Origin: Natronomonas sp. CBA1123
Lineage (GTDB): Archaea > Halobacteriota > Halobacteria > Halobacteriales > Haloarculaceae
Direction of reading: 5' to 3'
Length of the DNA stretch: 35,756 bases
Assembly: GCF_009741925.1 (NCBI RefSeq)
Contig: NZ_WPCC01000031.1
Span: 1 to 35,756, forward strand
Below, piece by piece: positions 8,804 through 16,500 of the stretch. A model generated the notes under the pieces. It did no database searches and was not told the DNA's origin. It saw only the letters and a list, made by a program, of their open reading frames with translations. Every line of letters begins with the position of its first letter. The first letter of the stretch is position 1. The translations under genes and the position numbers were made by a program.

Positions 8804-8955
8804 TTCGATTGTATTCGACGGCTCTACTGTCGTAATTTCACCGCCGTCGATGTGTGGTGGTTTTTGTGTCCTCTGTAGTCGGACACACGGATATGTCGTG
8901 ACACGACCCACGCGCAACCACAACGACAAAGCGCCCTCCCTTCGGGGACACGCGT

Positions 8956-9579
8956 ATGACACGCTCTGCGGAGGTACAGGAAGTTATCGACCTACTGGAG
9001 GCCGAAGCCGAGGCGGACCGCTCCGACGAGGAGACGCCCGACGTGGGCATCATCATGGGGTCGGATTCGGACCTCGACACCATGTACGGGGCCTACGAGG
9101 CGCTGACTGAACTCGGCTTCGAGGAAGTGACCGACTACGACGACCCGCCGGAATCGAAGTTCACCTTCGAGACGTTCGTCGTTTCGGCCCACCGGACGCC
9201 CGAGTTGATGTACGTCTACGGCGAGACGGCCAAGCAGCGCGGACTCGATGTCATCATCGCCGGTGCGGGCGGGAAATCGGCTGACCTTCCGAACATGACC
9301 GCCTCCATCGCCTACCCGATTCCAGTCGTCGGCGTCCCAGTTCAGGAGAAGTCCGTCGACTCGGTTATCGGAATGCCGACGGGCGCCCCCATCGTCGCCG
9401 TCGATGCGGGCAAGTCGTTCAACGCGGCGCTGTCGGCAGTCCAGACGCTCTCGCGCGCACATCCGGAACTGGAAGACCGGCTGGAAGCGTACCACGACGA
9501 CCTTCAGGACGGCGTCGGCGAGGTGTCGATGGCACTTCACCGCGAGGGAACCGAGGCGTTCCGCGAAAATCGGCAGTGA
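8956..9579 (+). CDS. purE: N5-carboxyaminoimidazole ribonucleotide mutase
   Basis: This 207-residue enzyme converts N5-CAIR, the PurK product, to CAIR. Motifs visible in order are GIIMGSDSDLDTM (phosphate-binding N-terminal loop), VSAHRTPELMYVY (with the His-Arg pair), IAGAGGKSADLPNM and PVVGVPVQEKSVDSV. About 28 charged residues precede the first motif, and the C-terminus is longer than in bacterial PurE (about 160-170 residues). Both are acidic extensions of the kind found in haloarchaea. It has its own upstream region, shared with the divergent protease gene. The product probably acts as an octamer in the cytoplasm. Confidence 0.95.
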   Translation: MTRSAEVQEVIDLLEAEAEADRSDEETPDVGIIMGSDSDLDTMYGAYEALTELGFEEVTDYDDPPESKFTFETFVVSAHRTPELMYVYGETAKQRGLDVIIAGAGGKSADLPNMTASIAYPIPVVGVPVQEKSVDSVIGMPTGAPIVAVDAGKSFNAALSAVQTLSRAHPELEDRLEAYHDDLQDGVGEVSMALHREGTEAFRENRQ

Positions 9580-9608
9580 GTCGGCGTCGCCGCCGGACAA
9601 ATCAACTC

Positions 9609-9615
9609 TTATGTA
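9609..9615 (+). promoter_or_regulatory. TATA-like element for the nuo operon
   Basis: TTATGTA lies 35-41 bases before the nuoA ATG in the 70-base gap after purE. A start roughly 10-15 bases before the ATG would follow, so a short leader is likely. Confidence 0.45.
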
Positions 9616-9649
9616 TCGGTGTTCCTAACCGTCATACGATACAGAAGCG

Positions 9650-10054
9650 ATGAGCAATCCATGGATCGCCGTCGGGGCGCTGGCGTTGGTGGGAGTCGCG
9701 ATACCCCTCTCGATGATCGGGATATCGAGTCTCCTCCGGCCGAGCGTGCCCGAGCAAGGTAAACGCGCCACCTACGAATCCGGCGAGATTCCGACGGGCG
9801 ATACGCGCATTCGGTTCAACATCCAGTACTACCTAATCGCGCTGCTGTTCGTCGTCTTCGACATCGAGACGGTGCTCATCTTCCCATGGGCACTGATTTA
9901 CAGCGACGCAGTAGCCGAGTTCGGACTGACTCCGGTGTTGGGCCCGATGCTCGTCTTCCTCGCGATTCTCGTTATCGGACTCGGGTGGGCGTGGCGCAAC
10001 GGTGCCGTTCGCTGGGTCAAGAGCGAACGTGCGGAAATCAAGAGTGAACTATGA
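9650..10054 (+). CDS. nuoA: NADH-quinone oxidoreductase-type subunit A
   Basis: This 134-residue subunit of the complex I-like (Nuo) enzyme has three hydrophobic helices (about residues 6-28, 62-85 and 91-112). Between them is the conserved loop running from YESGEIPTGDTRIRFNIQYY to FDIETVLIFPW, with the conserved Glu and Asp that line the quinone/proton region. It is the first gene of the operon, and its TGA overlaps the nuoB ATG (ATGA). Haloarchaeal complexes lack the NADH module, so the electron donor is not NADH through NuoEFG. Confidence 0.96.
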   Translation: MSNPWIAVGALALVGVAIPLSMIGISSLLRPSVPEQGKRATYESGEIPTGDTRIRFNIQYYLIALLFVVFDIETVLIFPWALIYSDAVAEFGLTPVLGPMLVFLAILVIGLGWAWRNGAVRWVKSERAEIKSEL

Positions 10055-10737
10055 GTAGCGAACAGGAAATCCACGACACAGTCTCGACGCAGGAAGCCCG
10101 GATGGGCGACGGCGTCGACAACCGGTTCAATTCGAAACTTCGGGAGGCCTTCGGCTCCTCGCCGTTCATCCTCACCAAGTTCGACAAGTTCATGAACTGG
10201 GTCCGGGGTTCGTCGATGTTCATGCTGCAGTTCGGTATTGCATGCTGCAGCATCGAGATGATTCACACCTACGCCATCAAGCACGACCTCGACCGCTTCG
10301 GCGCAGGTGTGCCGCGGGCTTCCCCGCGACAGGCCGACGTGATTATCGTCCCGGGGACTATCGTCTCGAAGTTCGCCCCGCGGATGAAGCGCGTCTACGA
10401 CCAGATGCCCGAACCGAAGTTCGTCGTCGGCATGGGGTCGTGTACCATCTCCGGCGGGCCGTTCCAGGAGGGGTACAACGTCATCAAGGGTGCAGAGGAG
10501 GTCATCCCGGTCGACATCCACGTCCCCGGTTGTCCGCCGCGCCCCGAGGCGCTCATCTACGGCATCGCCAAACTGCAGGAGCGAGTCGCCAACGGCGAAA
10601 CGTCGCCGGTGACGGTCAAACCGTACGAACTCGAACAGTTCGGCGACCTCGAACGCGACGAGTTGGTACAGCATCTCGCAGACGAAATCGACGAGGATGA
10701 CCTCGTCATGCGGTACAACTGGGCGAACTCACCATGA
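10051..10737 (+). CDS. nuoB: NADH-quinone oxidoreductase-type subunit B
   Basis: This 228-residue iron-sulfur subunit carries the terminal N2 [4Fe-4S] cluster next to the quinone site. The four cluster cysteines are visible: the tandem Cys65-Cys66 in [10 protein letters not shown], Cys131 in [11 protein letters not shown] and Cys161 in [11 protein letters not shown]. The sequence [15 protein letters not shown] is the usual family stretch. The first ~35 residues are a non-conserved haloarchaeal extension. It overlaps nuoA and nuoCD by 4 bases each, showing tight translational coupling. Confidence 0.97.
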   Translation: MSSEQEIHDTVSTQEARMGDGVDNRFNSKLREAFGSSPFILTKFDKFMNWVRGSSMFMLQFGIACCSIEMIHTYAIKHDLDRFGAGVPRASPRQADVIIVPGTIVSKFAPRMKRVYDQMPEPKFVVGMGSCTISGGPFQEGYNVIKGAEEVIPVDIHVPGCPPRPEALIYGIAKLQERVANGETSPVTVKPYELEQFGDLERDELVQHLADEIDEDDLVMRYNWANSP

Positions 10738-12413
10738 GTCTGGAAGAACCAAAACCCACGGACGTCGGTGAAACGCCCGACGGCAACGTCGACTACGCCG
10801 AACTCGAGGCGCTGCTCGGCGACGCCGTCATCGGCCGGGAGGAACACGTCAACGCACCGGCGTTCGTCGTCCGCCCCGACGAGGTACAGCAAGCCCTCGG
10901 TGCGCTCCGCGAGGAGGCGGGTTTCGACTACTGTTCGTGTGTCACCGCCCAGGAGTACGAGGACCGCTACGAGTCCATCTACCACCTGAAGAAGTACGAC
11001 GACCCGACACAGGAGGTCGGCGTCGTCGTTCCCACCACGCGTGACGAACCGGTCAGCCAGTCCGGCGAGGCAGTGTACCGGACGGCCGACTGGCACGAGC
11101 GGGAGGCCTACGACCTCGTGGGCATCGAGTACGCCGACCACCCCGACCTGCGTCGCATCCTGCTGCCGGAGACCTGGCAAGGACACCCCCTCGGGAAGGA
11201 CTACAATCCCGAGAAACCGCAGGTCGTCCCGTTCCGCGAACACGCCAACCCCCTGGAGCCGGACCAGCGCGGCGAGGGGTCGGAGTCCGACACGATGTTC
11301 ATCAACATCGGACCGCACCACCCCGCCACTCACGGCGTCCTGCACGTCGAGACGGTGCTCGACGGCGAGCAAATCGCCGACGTGGAACCCGACATCGGCT
11401 ACCTCCACCGCTGTGAGGAGCAGATGTGCCAGCAGTCCACCTACCGGCACCAGATTATGCCGTACCCGGACCGCTGGGACTACGTCTCCGCCGGTATCCT
11501 CAACGAGTGGGCTTACGCCCGCGCGGCCGAGGACATGGCGGACATCGAGGTGCCCGAGTACGCACAGGTCATCCGGACGATGTCCGCGGAACTGTGCCGC
11601 ATCGCGAGTCACATGCTCGCACTGGGGACGTTCGCGCTGGACGTCTTCGGTGACTTCACCGCCGTCTTCCAGTACGCCTTCCGCGACCGCGAGGTCGTCC
11701 AGGACATCCTCGAAGACCTCACCGGTCAGCGACTGATGTTCAACTACCTCCGCCTCGGCGGCGTCGCGTGGGACATCCCCGAACCGCGGGAGGAGTTCTT
11801 CGAGAAGGTCCGCGACTTCCTCGATGGGCTTCCGAAGAAGACCCAGGAGTACCACAACCTCATCACCTCGAACGAAATCTTCCAGCTCCGGTGTGTCAAC
11901 ACCGGCGAACTCCCGCCGGAGGTCGCAAAACAGTACGGCGCCACCGGCCCCGTCGCCCGTGGCTCCGGCGTCGACATCGACCTGCGCCGCGACGACCCCT
12001 ACGGCTACTACGAGGAACTCGACTGGGACGTCATCACCGAGGACGGCTGTGACAACTACAGCCGCGTCCTCGTCCGGATGCGCGAAGTCGAGGAGTCCGC
12101 GAAGATCATCGAGCAGTGTGTCGACCTGCTCGAAGAGTGGCCCGAAGAGGAACGGACGATTCAGGCCAACGTTCCGCGAACGCTCAAGCCCGACCCCGAC
12201 ACCGAAATCTACCGCGGTGTCGAGGCCGCGAAGGGCGAACTCGGCATCTACATGCGCTCGGACGGCACCGACAAGCCCGCCCGGTTCAAGATTCGAAGTC
12301 CGTGCTTCTGTAACCTGCACACGCTGCGAGAGATGACCGAAGGCGAGTACATCCCGGACCTCATCGCGTCGCTGGGCAGCCTCGACATCGTCCTGGGTGA
12401 GGTGGACCGATGA
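10734..12413 (+). CDS. nuoCD: Fused NADH-quinone oxidoreductase-type subunit C/D
   Basis: This 559-residue fusion joins NuoC (about residues 20-165) to NuoD (about 188-559). NuoC shows the YHLKKYDDP strand and the motif WHEREAYDLVGIEY followed by RRILLPETWQGHPLGKDY. NuoD begins at FINIGPHHPATHGVLH, the 49-kDa quinone-binding strand, and has the YLHRCEEQMCQ segment and the usual DLR-DDPYGYYEELDWDV region. The fusion is the normal state in haloarchaea. The protein forms the connecting arm with NuoB and NuoI. Its TGA overlaps the nuoH ATG by 4 bases. Confidence 0.97.
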   Translation: MSLEEPKPTDVGETPDGNVDYAELEALLGDAVIGREEHVNAPAFVVRPDEVQQALGALREEAGFDYCSCVTAQEYEDRYESIYHLKKYDDPTQEVGVVVPTTRDEPVSQSGEAVYRTADWHEREAYDLVGIEYADHPDLRRILLPETWQGHPLGKDYNPEKPQVVPFREHANPLEPDQRGEGSESDTMFINIGPHHPATHGVLHVETVLDGEQIADVEPDIGYLHRCEEQMCQQSTYRHQIMPYPDRWDYVSAGILNEWAYARAAEDMADIEVPEYAQVIRTMSAELCRIASHMLALGTFALDVFGDFTAVFQYAFRDREVVQDILEDLTGQRLMFNYLRLGGVAWDIPEPREEFFEKVRDFLDGLPKKTQEYHNLITSNEIFQLRCVNTGELPPEVAKQYGATGPVARGSGVDIDLRRDDPYGYYEELDWDVITEDGCDNYSRVLVRMREVEESAKIIEQCVDLLEEWPEEERTIQANVPRTLKPDPDTEIYRGVEAAKGELGIYMRSDGTDKPARFKIRSPCFCNLHTLREMTEGEYIPDLIASLGSLDIVLGEVDR

Positions 12414-13477
12414 TTCCGGCCCAGACCCAGACGCCGCTGCCCGACATCATCGGCGACCTGCTGGGGTTCGGCACCGAGATGGGCCCCGGCGAGACGTTCA
12501 TCGCGTCGTTCATCGGCGCGGCGCTCGTCGGCACGCTGATGCTGACGATGACGGCACTGGCCGGTCCGTGGGCCAAACGGAAGATTACCGCCGCGTTCAC
12601 GGACCGCTATGCGGTCAACCGCATCGGCCCCGCCGGATTGCTCATCATCGTCGCCGACGCGGTCCGACTGCTGTCGAAAGAGCTCATCGTCCCCGAGGGC
12701 GTCGACCGCCCGGCGTGGGACCTCGCACCCATCGTCATCGCGAGTTCCGCGCTACTGGGCTTCGCCGTCATCCCGATGGGTAACGGCATCCACCTCGCTG
12801 ACCCCGAAGCGGGCCTCGTTTACGTCTTCGCCGTCGCCTCCATCGCTTCGGTCGGGCTGGTGATGGCCGGCTACGCGTCGAACAACAAGTTCTCGATGCT
12901 CGGCGGTCTGCGCGCGGTCGCACAGAACCTCGCCTACGAGATTCCGCTGGTGCTCATCGCGGCGTCGGTCGTCCTCTTTGCCGGCTCGCTGCAGATGAGC
13001 GAAATCGTCGCCGCACAGACCGAGACGCTCGTCTCCCTCGGCGGCGTCGCGATTCCGTCGTGGTACGTCTTCGTCAACCCCTTCGCGTTCGTGCTGTTCA
13101 TGGTCGCGAACCTGATGGAGGTCGGCCGCAACCCCTTCGACATCCCGGAGGCGCCGACCGAAATCGTCGCCGGCTACCAGACCGAGTACTCGAGTGCGTA
13201 CTTCGTGCTCATCTACCTCGGTGAGTTCATCCACATCTTCCTCGGCGGCGCCATCATCGCGACGCTGTTCCTCGGTGGCCCCGCCGGTCCGGTGCTGCCG
13301 GGCATCCTGTGGTTCATCATCAAGATCTGGGCCGTCTTCCTGTTCACGCAGTGGGCGCGCTCGGCGCTGCCGCGGCTCCGAATCGACCAGCTCATCGAGG
13401 TGGGCTGGAAGGGCATGCTCGTGCTCGCCCTCGCGAACCTCGTCCTCACCGCCGTTATCGTCGGGGTGATTGCCTAA
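12410..13477 (+). CDS. nuoH: NADH-quinone oxidoreductase-type subunit H
   Basis: This 355-residue membrane subunit connects the peripheral arm to the membrane arm and forms part of the quinone chamber. About eight hydrophobic segments are visible. Family motifs include KITAAFTDRYAVNRIGPAG near the N-terminus, the EGVDRPAWDLAP loop, and the conserved GRNPFDIPEAPTEIVAGYQTEY segment on the cytoplasmic side with its acidic residues. It overlaps nuoCD and is followed 2 bases later by nuoI. Confidence 0.97.
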   Translation: MIPAQTQTPLPDIIGDLLGFGTEMGPGETFIASFIGAALVGTLMLTMTALAGPWAKRKITAAFTDRYAVNRIGPAGLLIIVADAVRLLSKELIVPEGVDRPAWDLAPIVIASSALLGFAVIPMGNGIHLADPEAGLVYVFAVASIASVGLVMAGYASNNKFSMLGGLRAVAQNLAYEIPLVLIAASVVLFAGSLQMSEIVAAQTETLVSLGGVAIPSWYVFVNPFAFVLFMVANLMEVGRNPFDIPEAPTEIVAGYQTEYSSAYFVLIYLGEFIHIFLGGAIIATLFLGGPAGPVLPGILWFIIKIWAVFLFTQWARSALPRLRIDQLIEVGWKGMLVLALANLVLTAVIVGVIA

Positions 13478-13479
13478 CC

Positions 13480-13941
13480 ATGATCGGAATGCTCAAATCG
13501 ATGGCAACGACGATGAAACACGCCCTGGACGGCGAGAAGTTCACCGTCCAGTATCCCGAGGAGACGCCCGACGTGTCGCCGCGGTTCCGCGGCGTCCACA
13601 AGTTCTCCCAGGAGCGCTGCATCTGGTGTCGACAGTGTGAGAACGTCTGTCCGAACGACACCATCCAGATTATCACGGACGACCAGCGCAACGGCGAGGA
13701 GTACAACCTCCACATCGGCCAGTGTATCTACTGCCGACTGTGCGAGGAGGTCTGCCCCGTCGACGCCATCCTGCTCACCCAGAACTTCGAGTTCACGGGC
13801 GACACGAAGGACGACCTCGCCTACAACAAAGAGCAACTGAAGAACGTCCCGTGGTTCAAGGACATCGACCCCCTCGCCTCCCGGGAACCCGATCGTGGTG
13901 CCTGGATTGGGGAAGGCGAAGGGGAAGTCGACTATCAATAG
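13480..13941 (+). CDS. nuoI: NADH-quinone oxidoreductase-type subunit I (2x[4Fe-4S])
   Basis: This 153-residue ferredoxin-like subunit relays electrons to NuoB. There are two complete cluster motifs: CIWCRQCENVCP (Cys47, 50, 53, 57) and CIYCRLCEEVCP (Cys82, 85, 88, 92). I chose the ATG at 13480, two bases after the nuoH stop. A longer upstream reading would run inside nuoH. This is the last gene of the first nuo block. The next nuo gene starts 1.67 kb downstream, after hairpins and two unrelated genes. The C-terminus (GEGEGEVDYQ) is acidic. Confidence 0.97.
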   Translation: MIGMLKSMATTMKHALDGEKFTVQYPEETPDVSPRFRGVHKFSQERCIWCRQCENVCPNDTIQIITDDQRNGEEYNLHIGQCIYCRLCEEVCPVDAILLTQNFEFTGDTKDDLAYNKEQLKNVPWFKDIDPLASREPDRGAWIGEGEGEVDYQ

Positions 13942-13950
13942 ACCCCGAAC

Positions 13951-14097
13951 TTTTTGCACGGTCGCTCGCTGACGGCGAGCGACCGGCAAAAACTTCGATG
14001 AAAAAGACACTTCGACCCTCCCTACGGTCGGGTCTCGGTCCCGCGCCTCCCGTTGGTCGGCGCGGAGAACCGCTCGGCGCGCTTCGCGCGCCTCGCG
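13951..14097. repeat. Cluster of four tandem hairpins downstream of nuoI
   Basis: Four inverted repeats lie in series. (1) 13951-13992: outer TTTTTGC/GCAAAAA and inner 11-bp CGGTCGCTCGC/GCGAGCGACCG, with loop TGACG. (2) 14013-14034: CGACC/GGTCG or the alternative GACCC/GGGTC. (3) 14041-14065: CCGCGCC/GGCGCGG. (4) 14071-14097: GGCGCGC-TTC-GCGCGCC with a CGC/GCG outer stem. There is no open coding frame of note. The first, with flanking T5/A5, would terminate transcription in either direction. The rest resembles an intergenic structured repeat of the kind scattered in haloarchaeal genomes. Mobility and copy number cannot be judged from one window. Confidence 0.7.
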
Positions 14098-14152
14098 GAT
14101 GCCCTTGTTATTTTGTTCAATCGGGCTCGTACGGTTTATTCACTTAAATCAC

Positions 14153-14186
14153 GGCATATCCTGAATCACTCTCTGGCAGGATAGCC
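14153..14186 (-). terminator. Stem-loop after the AT-rich membrane-protein gene
   Basis: TATCCTG (14157-14163) and CAGGATA (14177-14183) form a perfect 7-bp stem. GGC/GCC outside extends it with one bulged A. It lies 7-40 bases past the stop of the minus-strand gene that ends at 14193. There is no strong T run on the minus strand. Confidence 0.4.
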
Positions 14187-14192
14187 GGGAAA

Positions 14193-14855
14193 TCAGTTCA
14201 CATTCCGAGCAATGTAGGATAGAATTGACCCACTCAGAACCCCGATTCCACCTATAACGACGATTGGGAGGAAGGCCAAGACAATTGTTACGCCACCGAT
14301 GAGAATCACCAATCCGGTGATAAGTACGGTTCCAAGTGTAACAACGCCAAAGAACGGGAGTCCACCGGTCAAATTTTGGACAACGATACTCCCGATATAT
14401 ATCGCACCCCCAGTGCCAAGAAAGAGTACAATCAATAGGGTAACTGCTGGCCGAGCGCCTGAAACTGCCACCCCAGCTCCGCTGGCTAGCACATAACCGA
14501 GAAGCAAATACGCGCCGTTTTCTAGTATGTGTTTGAATCTAGTAGTATAACCGATTGCATCAATTGTAACGATTACATAAATAGTCGATAGTAATATCGG
14601 GATAGCAGTCACTGAGGAGGGGACCTGATACCGACCCATCAAATCAATCGACTGCCCCCACGCAAATTGCTGAAAGTTCGAAGCCGCTATCGGGACCCCA
14701 TGAGCGTTAAGATACAACCAAGTCACGGCCTGCCAGCGTGGTGCATCACTGATGAATCCAGATGGTGTAATCAAGTGGGTCAGTAGCAATCCGGTTGCAA
14801 AGGCGGCCATCCCAAAGAGAAGTCCAAATCGGCGCTGTGCCTCATGAAGTCGCAT
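14193..14855 (-). CDS. AT-rich haloarchaeal multi-pass membrane protein, unknown function
   Basis: This is a 220-residue integral membrane protein with about six hydrophobic segments (roughly residues 11-29, 81-101, 114-133, 138-159, 168-187 and 190-214). The loop between the first two helices contains WQAVTWLYLNAHGVPIA, which resembles a conserved loop in some uncharacterised haloarchaeal membrane proteins. I cannot assign a family with certainty. Base composition is clearly lower in GC than the flanking nuo genes, with more Ile and Thr codons ending in A/T. It lies on the opposite strand inside the nuo operon. A good TATA element sits 21-29 bases before the ATG. These features suggest horizontal acquisition. 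No transposase or att site was seen. Confidence 0.75.
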   Translation of the reverse strand: MRLHEAQRRFGLLFGMAAFATGLLLTHLITPSGFISDAPRWQAVTWLYLNAHGVPIAASNFQQFAWGQSIDLMGRYQVPSSVTAIPILLSTIYVIVTIDAIGYTTRFKHILENGAYLLLGYVLASGAGVAVSGARPAVTLLIVLFLGTGGAIYIGSIVVQNLTGGLPFFGVVTLGTVLITGLVILIGGVTIVLAFLPIVVIGGIGVLSGSILSYIARNVN

Positions 14856-14875
14856 GTTGGCATGTCATAAGCAGA

Positions 14876-14884
14876 TAATAAATA
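14876..14884 (-). promoter_or_regulatory. TATA element for the AT-rich membrane-protein gene
   Basis: On the minus strand this reads TATTTATTA and ends 21 bases before the ATG at 14855. The spacing fits a leaderless transcript and supports that start. Confidence 0.6.
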
Positions 14885-15027
14885 GCCTAGGTCGAATGAA
14901 TCCATCCGTCTGACTGTGGGTTCCGAGATGCACTTTGCATAGAGGTAGTCTGCTTAATGACGAACTCCGGCAATCGCGGCGCGCAATGTCAAAACTTACC
15001 ACGAACGCACGATACCACTCGCTCGCC

Positions 15028-15480
15028 ATGGAGAAAGTATCCATCGACGAGTTGGACAACGACCCGCGCGTCGCGGACGTACAGAAACACGCCACCGAAC
15101 CGCTCGGGCTCTCGGATATGGCGCTGAACTACTACGAGTTGGCGCCGGGAGAGTCCTTCTCCGGCGGGATGCACACCCACATGGACCAAGAGGAGGTGTT
15201 CTACGTGATGGACGGGACAGCGACGTTCCAGACGCCGGACGAGGACTACGAGGTCGGCCCCGACGAAGTCGTCCGGTTCGGGCCGGGAGAGTATCAGGAG
15301 GGTCGCAACGAGAGTGACGACCGGGTGCGCGCGCTGGCGCTTGGCGCGCCCAAGGGGATGGGGGAGACGCGCGCGAAGCTCCCGTGTGCCGAATGCGGCG
15401 CCGACTACCACGTCACCGAGGTCGACGAGTCGGGCGTGACGCTCACGTGTCCGGATTGTGGCAACGTCGTCGAGATGTAG
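15028..15480 (+). CDS. Cupin domain protein with C-terminal zinc ribbon
   Basis: This is a 150-residue protein. A single-domain cupin barrel spans about residues 30-110. The metal-binding first motif is GGMHTHMDQEEVFYVMDG, with His49, His51 and Glu55 as likely ligands, and the second motif region is VVRFGPGEYQEGRN. A zinc ribbon follows: Cys120/Cys123 in CAEC and Cys141/Cys144 in CPDC. The enzymatic or sensing role is unknown. I chose the ATG at 15028 (MEKVSIDEL) because the reading before it has no conserved look. An ATG at 14986 is possible. The gene lies between nuoI and nuoJ1 in the nuo direction and could be read with the downstream genes. Confidence 0.8.
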   Translation: MEKVSIDELDNDPRVADVQKHATEPLGLSDMALNYYELAPGESFSGGMHTHMDQEEVFYVMDGTATFQTPDEDYEVGPDEVVRFGPGEYQEGRNESDDRVRALALGAPKGMGETRAKLPCAECGADYHVTEVDESGVTLTCPDCGNVVEM

Positions 15481-15498
15481 ACCGGCCCACGGCGACTC

Positions 15499-15506
15499 TT
15501 TTTATA
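15499..15506 (+). promoter_or_regulatory. T-run/TATA element after the cupin gene
   Basis: TTTTTATA lies 19 bases after the cupin stop and 107 bases before nuoJ1. It could end the cupin transcript, act as a promoter with a leader of about 80 bases, or both. A second weak TATA-like stretch (ATCTTCAAAG, about 15582-15591) is closer to nuoJ1. Together these suggest that nuoJ1-N has its own promoter, needed because the operon is split here. Confidence 0.4.
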
Positions 15507-15612
15507 CGACGGATATCGGAGAACCTTGTTCGCCCCTCGCGTGCGCGCTCGTACGGAGATACGTGGGCGGAAACGGAAATCTTCAAAGGGAACCCGACTG
15601 GAGAGGTAAACA

Positions 15613-15894
15613 ATGGCTGTAGTACCGTATGAGACACTGGCGTTCCTGTTGTTCGCTCTGTTGACCGTCGGAGCGAGTCTGGGCGTCGTGTTGGTCCGTG
15701 ACGTGTGGCATTCCGCGCTACTGTTGGGTGTAGCGTTGCTATCCGTCGCGGTCCACTACGTGATGTTACGCGCCGAGTTCCTGGCAGCGATGCAGGTACT
15801 CGTGTACGTCGGTGGGGTGCTCATCCTGATCACCTTCGCCGTCATGTTGGTTCGTCGGGAGCCCGCTCCCGAAGCCGAGGAGGTGGCACAATGA
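15613..15894 (+). CDS. nuoJ1: NADH-quinone oxidoreductase-type subunit J, N-terminal half
   Basis: This 93-residue protein has three hydrophobic helices (about residues 8-27, 32-50 and 57-80). It matches the N-terminal half of bacterial NuoJ, including the conserved EFLAAMQVLVYVGGVLILITFAV helix with its pi-bulge-forming Tyr-Val-Gly-Gly. Haloarchaea carry NuoJ as two genes. GGAG/GAGG at 15600-15606 precedes the ATG as a possible ribosome-binding site, unusual here and consistent with a leadered start of the second nuo block. Its TGA overlaps the nuoJ2 ATG. Confidence 0.93.
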   Translation: MAVVPYETLAFLLFALLTVGASLGVVLVRDVWHSALLLGVALLSVAVHYVMLRAEFLAAMQVLVYVGGVLILITFAVMLVRREPAPEAEEVAQ

Positions 15895-16184
15895 CGACGC
15901 GCCCACAGCTCCACACCGAAACGAGCAAGGCCGCCGGCATCCTCGCCGTCGCCCTGTTTGGCTTCCTTTCGGCGGTGTTCCTCACGTCGGGATTCGGCAC
16001 CGCCACGGGGTTCGCCGAGGGGTCGATAACCCGCTCCATCGGCTATGCGATGTTCAACCTCGATGCCGGCGACTTCGCCAGCGAGGGCTTCCTCGTGTCG
16101 TTCATCACCATCGCAATCGTGTTGGACGCGGCGCTGGACGGCGCCGTCATGCTCGCCAAGAAGGACGAGGAGGGTGATTCCTGA
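15891..16184 (+). CDS. nuoJ2: NADH-quinone oxidoreductase-type subunit J, C-terminal half
   Basis: This 97-residue protein has two hydrophobic segments (about residues 15-36 and 66-86). It corresponds to the C-terminal half of NuoJ, with SITRSIGYAMFN and the final helix GFLVSFITIAIVLDAALDGAVMLAKKDE. The start is the ATG inside the ATGA overlap with nuoJ1. Its TGA shares one base with the nuoK ATG (TGATG). Confidence 0.9.
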   Translation: MTTRPQLHTETSKAAGILAVALFGFLSAVFLTSGFGTATGFAEGSITRSIGYAMFNLDAGDFASEGFLVSFITIAIVLDAALDGAVMLAKKDEEGDS

Positions 16185-16498
16185 TGGTGCTCGGAGCCGT
16201 TCCGGCCGAGTACTACCTCGTGCTGTCGGCCGCCGTCTTCTGTGTCGGCATCTTCGGCATCCTGACCCGGGAGAACGCGCTCATCTTCCTAATGAGCGTC
16301 GAGTTGATGCTCAACGCGGCGAACATCAACCTCATCGCGTTCGCGTTCTACTGGGGGAACCTCACCGGACAGGTGTTCGGGTTGTTCGTGATGGCGCTGG
16401 CCGCCGCCGAGGTCGCCATCGGCATCGGCATCATCCTCGTGTTGTACCGCAACTTCGATAGCGTCGACGTGACGGAAGCAACGACTCTCAAGTGGTAA
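16184..16498 (+). CDS. nuoK: NADH-quinone oxidoreductase-type subunit K
   Basis: This 104-residue protein has the three-helix NuoK layout. The first helix ends in GILTRENALIFLMSVELMLNAANINL, containing the conserved membrane Glu used for proton transfer. The last helix has the second conserved Glu in MALAAAEVAIGIGIILVLYR. It is the usual length for the family. It starts within the nuoJ2 stop and ends two bases before nuoL. Confidence 0.96.
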   Translation: MVLGAVPAEYYLVLSAAVFCVGIFGILTRENALIFLMSVELMLNAANINLIAFAFYWGNLTGQVFGLFVMALAAAEVAIGIGIILVLYRNFDSVDVTEATTLKW

Positions 16499-16500
16499 TT

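Noticed and set aside
8804-8962. Longer N-terminus for the subtilase
   Set aside because: It would bury the twin-arginine signal about 53 residues into the protein and cover the promoter region of purE.
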